From Mansonella perstans (lineage: Eukaryota > Nematoda > Chromadorea > Rhabditida > Onchocercidae): 64,000 nucleotides of DNA. The notes under the pieces were generated by a model, which was given only the letters and a program-made list of their open reading frames with translations, searched no databases and was not told the DNA's origin. Both the position numbers and the translations under genes were made by a program. The DNA is taken from assembly GCA_037074765.1 (NCBI GenBank), contig JBAMDO010000030.1, forward strand, positions 124,001-188,000, in the 5' to 3' direction. Positions 54,233 through 64,000 of the stretch are shown here, piece by piece. Positions within the stretch are counted from its first letter, which is position 1; every line of letters starts with the position of its first letter.

Positions 54233-55146
54233 TTACCTATGCTTTTGTTTAACGGAATAATGATCTGCCCCTTGCGATTCTTGCCCCGACACTTCGCTTT
54301 CCTCAGCAGCAGTATTAGGGGTTGTCGGTGCATTTTCCTTACCAGCAGTATTAGGGGTTGTCGGTGCATGACTTGGAGCAACAGCCATTTTTACTACACG
54401 ACGTTTGGAAACTTCACTGCTATGTTTCTTATCTGCAAGAAGTTCACCTCACTGGAAAATCAGTTAAATGGAGTTGCATTATTAACAATGTTCCTGCTAA
54501 TGAATTGTGAAAGTGTTGAATCACACTGTATGTAAAATTTTTTTAGAGAATGTAAGCTAAAATAACCATGCAAAGCGTAGTTTCCATTATCTTGTGCTTC
54601 AATTGCTGTATTCTCTGCTGAAATTGACAAGTATGATGCGGGGACAGTCTTTGATGTTAATTCGATTGATGATCCTCGAAATCCGGTCAGATGTATCATC
54701 TAAAATCCTCTGTCTACGTGAAAACTATTTCATTAATTGGTTAGAAGAGTAAAACAAATATAGCACGAAACAAGCATAAATTAAAGAGTCGAACCGAATT
54801 CGATTGTTGGGCAGTAATTGTACTGCTTGGTTCAACAGCCATTAATGCAATTTCATCAGCTTCTACTTTTGTCATCGTTTGGGCTAACTGTCGCTTCATG
54901 AGAATCTAAAACATTCGAGTCTTCGGATTCAAAAGCAATAAACGCAAAACTGAAGTTGTGATGCTGAATGCATTTTTGGCGACCAATAACATTTAATTGA
55001 AACGGCAATGCAGAATTGATAACAAGCAATTGATGGTAGTACATTAACTCACGTGGTAGTTTCCAATGATGTTTTGTGGCCAATGAACATCGTTGATGCA
55101 GTTGACCAGGCAGAATTGCAACAGCTGCACAGTTATCAGTAAACAA
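54233..55146 (-). CDS. Unrecognised protein, four phase-consistent exons; 5' end incomplete
   Basis: The exons are about 54991-55146 (upper limit uncertain), 54795-54905, 54567-54699 and 54233-54432, ending at TAA 54233-54235. Junction phases are 0, 0 and 1 and all agree, giving about 199 residues or more. Readable parts are NCAAVAILPGQLHQRCSLAT, WKLPRELMYYHQLLVINSAL, MKRQLAQTMTKVEADEIALM, IHLTGFRGSSIELTSKTVPA, AENTAIEAQDNGNYALHG and KKHSSEVSKRRVVKMAVAP. These are followed by two APTTPNTA units and an acidic Ser/Glu segment ending KQKHR. The 85-bp intron 54906-54990 is itself open in the upstream frame, so intron retention would give a different, earlier-stopping C-terminus. No family is recognised. 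Confidence 0.5.
54308..54369 (-). repeat. 36-bp direct repeat coding for APTTPNTA units
   Basis: The 26-bp string beginning agcagtattaggggttgtcg occurs at 54308-54333 and 54344-54369, a 36-bp period (12 codons). It sits in the terminal exon of the minus-strand gene and encodes two identical APTTPNTA peptides. Confidence 0.9.
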
Positions 55147-56346
55147 AAGGACATCGATGTTAACTTACTGAAAATTGTTCATTTTTTCTTCGAATGCATT
55201 CGCAAGAAAACATTCAAGCATATGCTTATAGTGTATTTTTTAACGGCTTGTTATAATTATTTATTTTATTAAATTTAAAAGTAAATCAGCGGTAAATTAA
55301 AGTAAATAATTAAACGGAGCAGAGCAACGTGACGTTTCAATAGACTTGGAAAAACTTTTGCTAGACAATTCTTAAAAATTACAAACGAAAGCTGTAGTTT
55401 TTCTAAATTGAGAAAAAAATAGCACAAAGCTCTCAATTTAGCAACTATACTCTAACTTTTCGATATTTCCGAGAAAGTGGTAGTCGATGTAAGCAACTTC
55501 AATTTTAATAAGTTTTAATTTCCACAATGCTTATTTATATTCTGTGTAAACCTATCAGAATCCGGTTTTCATCCAGTAGTGGAAAATGAAGATTTTGGAT
55601 GTTGCTACTAATATATTGCCAAACGGTAGAAAATTTTTAAACTGAAATTTATTACCATTCATTTGATTTAAAATAAAAACAGCATCATTTTCATATGCGC
55701 GTTTTATAAAATTAATTGAGTGCAGAATCTTTTGAAGGTGACTGCAACATCAACTGCTGAAATCTGGATCGGAATTTTCAGAGCAAGCTAGATATCTCGA
55801 ACTCAAGGAATTCTGTCAATACATCAAATGCATTTTTCACTTAAAATTAGTTTTTTAAGTTGAAGCTTATTATATTTAAAAAGTTGAAGTTTGTTACGTT
55901 GTGATCATAATGATACAGTACGGTATTATTAAACATGGCAATTTCTAATTCATGTTTAGAAACATGATATCGCCATTTTGTTTGGCTATCAAATCAAAGT
56001 ATTCGATGCTAACAAATAGACCAGCATGAAAAGTCTTCCATAATCTCAACTACTATTTTGTTTTCTCAAAATTCAAAATTTCAAAGTTAGTATCACTCAT
56101 AATTCAAAACTTTTGGGAGGAATTTCAGCTGCAGAAATACGAATAATGGAAATTTAAAATAATCTTCTTTCATTCGCTATCGAATGAAAGCATGAATGTA
56201 CGGTTTAAAGATGCTGTGAACAAAAATAAATCAAAGTGATCCGTTATCTTTTTTACCGATGTCTTCCTTTTTTATTTTTATAATTTCTTTTTTTTTTTTG
56301 TTTTACCAAACTAGTTCCAAGTACGCTTTTTGTGGTGCTAACAGTA
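55147..56346. other. A+T-rich stretch without a confident gene
   Basis: Nothing convincing was seen on either strand. It presumably holds the unseen 5' part of the 54233-55146 gene or spacer. Confidence 0.45.
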
Positions 56347-56921
56347 CTAACGTAACGGTGATTTATATTCTGCTTTTGGCATGAAATCCATTTCTTCATT
56401 GTATGAAATAAATGGCTTCTGTATGGGCGAAGAGAAACTTCGAAGCTTTTTCCTCTATTAATTTACAGCACGGATGGATGATAAGAAATAAAATGACTAC
56501 TTGTTACTGAAACTGGAATTTTTTGCCTCGGGCAAACTTACTTTGTTTTATCAAAAATATGCGAAACTTGGAAACGGACTTTTTATTATTTCCTGAATCT
56601 TTTTTCGAATCTCAAGATCGATCTGTAATCAGCACCTATATCGTGGAACGCTTTATTCTTAATATTTTCAAATGCTTCAGGAGTATATATGGCGGAGAAT
56701 GTGAATTGAACTTTACTAATATATGCAGGACTTGTGCGGTCATCGAAACTTAGTAATCGCAACGATATTTCAAAAAACATAGTGATAGTAGTATTATTAA
56801 CGTTAAATAGTGGTGACGCTTTTGTAATTGCAGATAATATGATGTAGGTTGCAAAAATATCAGCTCTTTCGTTTCTCTTTTCAATATTTAACACAGTTTC
56901 GGAACTTGTTTTTCGACGCAC
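56347..56921 (-). CDS. Weak minus-strand coding candidates (two exon-like frames)
   Basis: 56347-56454 reads after an AATAG acceptor as 35 residues, RKKLRSFSSPIQKPFISYNE then EMDFMPKAEYKSPLR, to TAG. 56586-56921 is a 111-codon frame with KTSSETVLNIEKRNERAD, LLSFDDRTSPAYISKVQF and YTPEAFENIKNKAFHDIGAD. Both look protein-like, but I could not find one donor/acceptor pair that clearly joins them. A phase-0 GTTCAA donor after PAYISK would join the two but would discard the end of the larger frame. No domain is recognised. Confidence 0.3.
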
Positions 56922-59662
56922 ATATCTAATAAAAGACCATCCACGAACCTCATCTCATCCTGTTTATCATCGCTTTTTCCAGGAAATATATATGAGGAAA
57001 TATGTACAAATCGCAAATCATCCTAAAATTTTCATCAATTTTTCATCTAACTGTAGTAAACCGTTAATTCGAGCCTAAAGGTCTGCAAAAACTTATTCTC
57101 TTCCATCTCAAATTCCTTTTCACTGCTATTATTCAAAATGTCGTGAGCACCTTTCCGGTTTTCGGTAAGAATAGTTCTTCTTTTTCATTGCCAATGATAA
57201 CCCCACAAACTCCCTAACATAGAGTCTTTCTGTCCACTGTCTTTATAGAGTCTTCCTGCCCACTCTCTTGACCAGCATCACCACTGATTTCTTAATCTGC
57301 CACAATTTCAGCTCCACTCGCTTGTACTTCAATCCTTCAATTCCTCTTCCTTTCCTATGATGTTTACCTTAATTCTTTTGCTCCAATTTTACTTTCATCG
57401 CAATGAAACAGTTCTTGCAAATGTCTCTTCTTGCACATTACGCTTTTCCAGCATCTGCTCCGAAATGAATCCAAATTTTCATTTTTCAGAGCAGTTTCAA
57501 ACTGACCATGAATGAATGTATCAAGTTGCAATTGTATTCAATTGATATTACAAGGATCACGTTTTCCAGTCATTAATTATTCAGTGCTATCATTGCTAGT
57601 ATTATCTCACTGCAAAATTTATCGCCCAGATTATCACCACGCGTACGTCATTGGCGAGGTGATAGTCGAACTTTCTCGAAAAATTTGAAACTCTTCTTTT
57701 GAAGATATATATCTTGAAGCATTTATTTTTTATAGCTAAGCTACGAATCATTTAAAATAAGATCTCTTTTCGTCACATTTAAGATTTGTATACGAATTGG
57801 GGAATTTTCCAAGAGATCATTTCAGTGATACAAGTATTATTCAAAATCTTAAGCATCGGAACCTTTTAATCGCTTCCTTTACACTAATCTGAAGTTTATG
57901 AAATATATCCAACACATGCCGGTTAAAGCAATTTATTTAGTTAGTCTTTTATACCAGCAGTATCTTAAATCATAAAATATTTAATAGTCCGATGAAAGTT
58001 TTAATCATGAAAATGGTGCAGGAACAATTAAAAGCAATACGTGGGCTACTCAAAAAAAATCCGGTTCTTTTATAATATCCCTGAATCACTGATCAAAATA
58101 GTTATTATTTAAGTATGGTGGCCATATCTTTCTCTTCATCAGTGCATTAACTCTTATACAAATTTCAAATTTATTGGTTTATTTCCCTATTTCATCTTGA
58201 ATCTTAAAAAAAACAAAAAGATTGGAATTCTGGTTTGAAAAAATTTCCGATCTTCTTCACTAAGCCAGACGGTAAAGCCTTTAATTTAATTTCAGCAGGA
58301 ATACTGTTCCTTCCACTCTTCTCATGGCATTTTCCAGTAAATTTCGGAAAAAAATTTTAATTCTTTAAATATTTTCGTTTCCTCTCATACTTTGCCGGTT
58401 CTTTATGAGTTCTCGCTCAGTCTTCTTTGCCAAATAATACTAATAGTGCTTCTCATTAGCATTATTATCATATTATGTCTTCTGCGAGTGCTTGCTTTTG
58501 CTAACTTACTTTCAGAGTTTCGAAATTTTTTATTTTCGATTTATATTTCCAATTGAAAAAATTCTTTTCTACACTTTTGGCTTTATTTATAAACAGCAGC
58601 CATGCTTTGTAAATTTGATAGATACTTTAAACTGTAAAATCCATTTGACAAGCATCGCTCTGAAAGCAGCCATAATAGGAACTGGCAGTTCTCTAAAAAT
58701 TTCTCAACGATTTCCAAAATCTCATAGAATTAATAGTGTTCCTGATAGTGTTCCTGGATGGTGTTCCGAGATAGTGTTCTTGTTGTTAAAACGGAATCGC
58801 AGTACTTTATTTCTTGTACTCTTTCCATTATTCTCCAATGCTTACTTATTTCTTCTCGATCATAGGTTTTGTAGAAATATGATGTGATACTACAATTTTA
58901 AAACCACACTACTAAACCTGAAATATTTATGTCCATTCTCTCCTCTCGATATTTGTAATGATATAATGCAAACCCACTTATGCGAATAATATTTCTAAGG
59001 TGGCAGTTTGAAATTCGTTTATAAAATCGTATTCTATTTAAAATTCAAAGAGCTCTATACACTTTTTTGTAGTATTGATCGCATCTTCATTACTCTATTG
59101 AGTCTTATTTCATATACAAAAATATAACATTCACTTGAATCTTGCTTTAGTCGTCAAATCATATTCTATGTAAAGTAATGGTTTCACAGCAAATAAGCTA
59201 TGAAGTTAAGCCTTGATCCAACAATCTGTTTTTACCCAATTTTAGCTTATGCGTCTTGATCCAATAATTTTTCCCTTGTGGTCACACTATAACTCCTAAA
59301 GTGAGTTAAGTTAACATTTATAAAGTTACAATAAATAAAAAATCTACACTTTTCATTACTTAAACAAAGATAAAGAAAATTTCACTGATTTATTGAATTA
59401 AAGAATTCACAATGAACAATTATTAAATACAATTATCATTAATTTTATCTTTCAAAGTTAGTTGACGTTTCTATTTAATTTTAATGCAGGAAATCACTGG
59501 AATTGTTTGATCTTTTCAAATAAAGAAGCTGGAAATAGGGAGGTAATTTAAAGATTCTTCTTAACTGCTATAATTTCTGTGATTTGTGATAATCGAAGTA
59601 CCCAACTTATCTTTCGTCTACCACAACATTTTTTTTGCTTACTGCTTATTTCCACAAGCAAA
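56922..59662. other. A+T-rich spacer with pyrimidine-rich segments
   Basis: No confident gene was seen. There is a short tandem of an atagagtctt-cc-cactctc unit at about 57220-57265 and a short repeat of gtgttcctgatagtgttcctg near 58737-58785. A 131-codon plus-strand ORF (58492-58887) is Phe/Leu-rich and not convincing. Confidence 0.45.
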
Positions 59663-62600
59663 ATGCTGCAGATAGCATATGTTGCAATTATTATTGCTAT
59701 CGTGTTTATTGCGACGGTATGGTACGATGGGACACGTTACACTGACGTTCCCTTCAGCACGGTTTCCACCACTCGATTTCTTGGATTTCGCCCGAACAGT
59801 TAGTCCATGTGGTGTACCTAAACCTCAAAATCGTTAGTATTTGTCATTAATATTATTTATTAACAATATCAGTTCTTTCACGGTCGTTACTATTGTTATT
59901 TCAATTATTTGCAAGCGACCAAATTAAACTGACATCTTATTTTATATCTGTTTCTGATCGAATCCCATCCCGCTCTATTTAAAATAGCAAGACTTTTGGA
60001 ACATTTTAATTTAAATTAAATTTGACCAGTTATTTATTTAAGTGACTTGTTTCAACATAATGATGAACAACTTATTTGACATATTTTCTTAATTTTAATG
60101 AATTCAAACTTCAAATGATTTGAGCACGTTACACTCAACTATATGTTGGTGAATCATATAATTTTACGTGGCGGCTACAGAATCCATATCAGGTTAGTCG
60201 ATTATTGTAACTAGCTCTTATATTTGTTTGTGAAACTTAAAAAACAACCAATTAAAATTTGTAAATTTTCAAGTCTTTTTCTTTTCTGAAGTTTTCTTAT
60301 GCAACTTTTCTAGCTAATTTCTCATTTAAAGTTTGGGTTGAATAATTTTTTGATCAAAATTCATAAAACTAAAATTTTAGACAAAATTTGCATTGAATAA
60401 TCAAATGAGAAACTAGGAACAGTAACTGAATTCGAAAAGGTAATTTTTAAAAATGTGGGAATTATTATTGCAGGGTGGATACCGATTATTTGTGATAAAT
60501 GAAACTGGAAACATTATTGAGCAGTTAGCGCCGGTGAACGGCAGTGAATATGCTGGAATTGAGGACCAAACGTCCGTTTTTTCCGCCTATAAATGCAATC
60601 CATTTTAAGAAATTACGTTTTAAAGCGAAAAAAAGCGTAAAAATCTTCAAATCTTCTCGTCACACTTCACTAAATTCCGATGAAAATTTTGGACAGTTGG
60701 ATTGTTTCACCTTTCAGATTCCAGCAGTGATCTTTTTGAAGTCATAAAGCAATTTTTATATTTTTTATTTTCTTTAAACTTGGAAAAATTGCTGAAAACG
60801 AGAACACTCATAAAGATAATCCGAAAAAGCGAAACTGTGCAAAAGAGTAATTTTGTGATAAAGAGTAATTTTTTTTTCCAGTAATGACATCACCATGACT
60901 GACTGCTACGCCTTCTCCCAAACAAAATTAAATATTTTGCTGAAAATAGTTCTGATAGCTTGTCCATTTATGATAAAGAACAGGTGAAGTATCGCCATAC
61001 TTGTAGGTTACAGTATGCGACAATTCGCCCTACACGTCCATGTGCATCGTGTATAGTCTTGCTTGAACGTCAAGCTTTGGAATGGGGTCAAGCATACGGA
61101 TTCCGATCTTGTGCCGATGTAAACATTCTGGAAGAAGTGCAGACAGATGATCAAAGGTGCTCGAATCATGGAGATTATGAAAATGGCAAATGTAAATGTC
61201 ACCATTCATATTCGGGCCAACTGTGTCAGTATAAGGGTATGTGTTAGAAATCTCTGACAGATTTTCCAATTTAGGCTCAGTGTGCCAGAAACTGTTTTGT
61301 TTTGCATTAAAAATTATAACTGCTTCTCGTTGCCGGAAAAATGCTTCCTGGCAATCTTATTGAGATATTTCTGTCGTTAGAAAGCATGATAAAAGTAAGA
61401 ATGAGACTGTTTTGGTATAAGAAACAATTCGTGCGAAGTAACAGTGTAACTTAGATGTCAATTTATCAAAATTTAGATAGTAGCCCTTTATAGAACACAT
61501 AATTTCACACATCATTTTTACTAAAATAAATGAAATTAACTTCCAATTAATACGTGAGGTATAATTTTTGTCGTTCTGATTGCTGTGGCAAAGATCATCC
61601 AGTTCTCTAAGCTATCCATAAAAGAATTTTCTGAACGGCGCAGACATAGCATATCTATGACGTAATAATCGACGAAAGCTGTTTGATGCCTTGTTGGAAG
61701 ACGAAATAAAGCAGCTGTTCATTTGGATTAATCATAATTATCGGAGATAATTAATGAAGTTGTTGCAGTTGTTTACTGAAAATAATTATTAGTGTTGAAA
61801 ATATGAGAAGCTTAATTGCATTTCATGTATTAGTGATTGTTATAAAATGTACAATATGGAGTAAATCCTTATAAAGATCGATTCTTTACACAAAATAGAA
61901 ATATCCATTTGAGCTATTTTATCTTGCATTAAATTTACATTTGTAATCTTTCATTAAAAATAGTTCAACAGTAACAGTAAGGTATTTAAATTCGAACCTT
62001 GGGACCTCATTGCATAAATCACATAACGATTCCTTTGAAATACAATCAAAGAGATTTTTTTCTGAAGCTTAAACTTGCTCTGTAATTCTGTAGTTTTATC
62101 ATTATTGACACCATCGGAAGAGGACTTAACTTGTCACTTGATCCGATCTGATTTGTTACCATTTTGATTACTTTTCATATTATTATAAATGTTAAATTAA
62201 AGAGAAAAAATGTAGTTCGCATTCTTTTTTTTTGAAAACTCAAAATTAGAACGAAATGTGTGAGCTTTCATTCTCGGAACTTTCCCGAGATTACAAAGGT
62301 TAGAAAATTTATGGAAAAAAACAGTGAGGGTAAGTTATTAGGCGATTTACAATATATTGTCTTAAATTTTGGGGTTATCTGCGAAAAAATTAAGATAAAT
62401 AAGAATCGCAATATAGATGAACGTGATGACTACTTAATAATCAAGGTTCAAATGGAAGATATTGGTAAGTAGATGTTGAAAACAATTTTAATCACTTTGA
62501 TGCTGAACCCAATTCAAATTCAATGAAATTTACAAAGCAGCAGGACAAATGATAAAGTGATTTTTCAAGTTATGGCTTGTTTTATTTTTCTAATTTATAT

Positions 62601-64000
62601 TGAAAATTTTAGACTTTTTTCAGTTCATCAAATTTATTTAAAAAATCAGGTAATTTCAGATTATTGCTCATCCGACGAAGATTGTTTAAACGATGGTAAA
62701 TGTGTCAAAGAACTAAACGCTGTAGTAAGAAGGACTTGTTATTGCGCTTTTGGATATTTTGGACAAAACTGTGATCGAAGTTCGTTTACTCATCGCTAAT
62801 TAATTGCCAAAAGTCGTTCCACGACGTGCTAACCAAAAGATCGAGCTATGATTGTCGCAATTTGTCGGATACTTTACAGCAATACATTGTATTTACTTAA
62901 ACAATGTTTTAATTATAATTATCAGAAAAATGAGGATTTTAATTACTTCTAAATGAACCTTGTGATAGGATAATGGCGAAAAGGAGAAAGTGTGGCTGAC
63001 AAACGACGAGGGAAAAATTTCACATCAACTGATCATTTAATATTTTCAGCATTTGATGCAAAACCTAAAAGCGATAAATGTTTTAATTATAATTATCCGA
63101 AAGATGAAAATGATTATAATAAACACGGTCTTTTTGGAAGTGATTGCTTCAAAAAAACTGCACTGAATGAGGATGATTTTGTTTATTCACGAGTTGTTCG
63201 AGTAAGTTTGATTGGAAGCTACAGATAAAATTTTAATGAGAATTTGAAAAGAATTGAAAGATTTGATGCATTTGTTTGGCTGAACTGAATGAGTAATTCT
63301 TACCTCCACATATTTCATGAATTACAACAATTTAAGGATGAGCTGGAGATAATTTTGGACTACAAAAGTACATCATGGATTTCAATCGGTTGGCGACCCA
63401 GGAAACTTGATCGTTCCTGCAGATTATTTCCTGATTTGGAGAATTCACGATATAAGCGAGATACCTCAGCTACTCAAATGAATGAGACAGAATATAAAAA
63501 TTTGGTTCACGCAAACTCCACTGTGCCAGTGTCGAAGCTGCCGGAAAATAACGGATTGTGTAAGTTTGCTAAGTTATATGTGTAATTCATTTGATGGTTA
63601 TTTACTTAATTTATAGAGTTATGAACTTTCAGAACTTTCAGTGAAATATTTCTGGCAATTAATATTTGTTTATTAGATCTTCCGATAAAGTTAAGATTCT
63701 GATGCTATTCGTTCTAGTAAATTCGGCACTTCTGGCACCTCTTCATCCTATGGATTGCACAGATATTGTAATTGGTTCAGTCCGAGATGGTCGCTCGAGA
63801 ATCAACGACATGTACACCAGAGATCGTTCCACACCACTTTATGATATCTGGTTGACATTTTCATTCGTTATGTGATTTATTAAAAATACAAAGAACTCCT
63901 ATAATTTCTTAAAATCTTTCAAAATTTGAAATATATATTGTCCACTGAAGATGATGGAAATAAATGATAAATCCTTGTAGGCTCGATGGCGAAGAATCAT
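59663..64000 (+). CDS. EGF- and DOMON-domain protein, 3' part beyond the window
   Basis: The exons are 59663-59798, 60125-60192, 60474-60571, 61007-61236, 62660-62779, 63050-63201, 63337-63559, 63718-63850 and 63981 to the edge. All junctions are in phase, with 393 residues visible. Residues 1-20 form a signal or anchor segment (MLQIAYVAIIIAIVFIATVW). Residues 46-145 form a beta-rich Cys domain (YVGESYNFTWRLQNPYQGGY, then PCASCIVLLERQALEWGQ and FRSCADVNI). EGF1 is at 152-174 and EGF2 at 180-215. A DOMON domain follows from about 240 (WISIGWRP, LHPMDCTDIVIGSVRDGR, MYTRDRSTPLYD), with an acidic/basic insert around 290-340. DOMON domains bind heme or sugars. A cell-surface or secreted redox or adhesion role is inference. 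Two acceptors are atypical (TTTGAG at 60119-60124, TTTAAG at 63331-63336). The 1.4-kb intron 61237-62659 is the longest. Confidence 0.8.

Noticed and set aside
58492..58887. 131-codon plus-strand ORF
   Set aside because: Its composition is Phe/Leu/Ser-rich, and it contains short nucleotide repeats (gtgttcctgatagtg) that drive the translation. No splice context or motif supports it.
62260..62472. 70-codon plus-strand ORF in the long intron of the EGF/DOMON gene
   Set aside because: It is not needed for the in-phase chain from 61236 to 62660, and its Lys/Asn/Ile-rich composition is typical of A+T-rich chance ORFs.

Overview
This is a nuclear genome window from a nematode, most likely a filarial or other spirurid worm. 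The basis is strong A+T bias, 50-400 bp introns with TTTTCAG-type acceptors, likely spliced-leader acceptors just 5' of several start codons, and a complete cuticlin-1 gene. No bacterial, organellar, tRNA, rRNA or CRISPR features were seen. Exon models were built by hand from translated frames and splice phases. Most chain together in phase, which is the main support for them.

Layout. 50-151 (+): last exon of splicing factor SF3A1. 1491-18340 (-): one giant gene of at least 18 exons (about 4600 residues in my model). It has a single 11.6-kb coding exon full of degenerate 40/121-residue repeats and ends in a copine-type von Willebrand A domain with an intact metal site. Its first exons lie around 18.4-19.0 kb and are not fully resolved. 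19-46.9 kb is a gene-poor, A+T-rich tract with three small minus-strand genes: a 90-residue single-pass membrane protein (28336-29033), a 299-residue secreted protein of seven C-x5-C-x5-C-x(8-10)-C repeats (35106-37108), and a secreted histidine-rich protein (40377-41042). It also holds two fold-back repeats and a 107-codon orphan ORF.

47007-49001 (+): cut-1, a zona-pellucida-domain cuticlin with six exons and a TATA box. 49865-52088 and 52367-53400 (+): two neighbouring exon chains of no recognised family; the second has its exon-end/donor boundary triplicated by a 30-bp tandem repeat. 53680-53892 (+): an isolated exon-like ORF. 54233-55146 (-): four exons of an unrecognised gene. 56347-56921 (-): weak coding candidates. 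59663-64000 (+): a nine-exon gene running off the right edge, encoding a membrane-anchored or secreted protein with an N-terminal Cys-rich beta domain, two EGF modules and a DOMON domain.

Functional theme. Several products belong to the cell surface, cuticle or extracellular matrix: CUT-1, the EGF/DOMON protein, the Cys-repeat protein and the His-rich protein. The giant copine-like protein may be a cytoskeletal or muscle-attachment scaffold, by analogy with atypical copines of C. elegans (inference). There is no sign of operons among the large genes.
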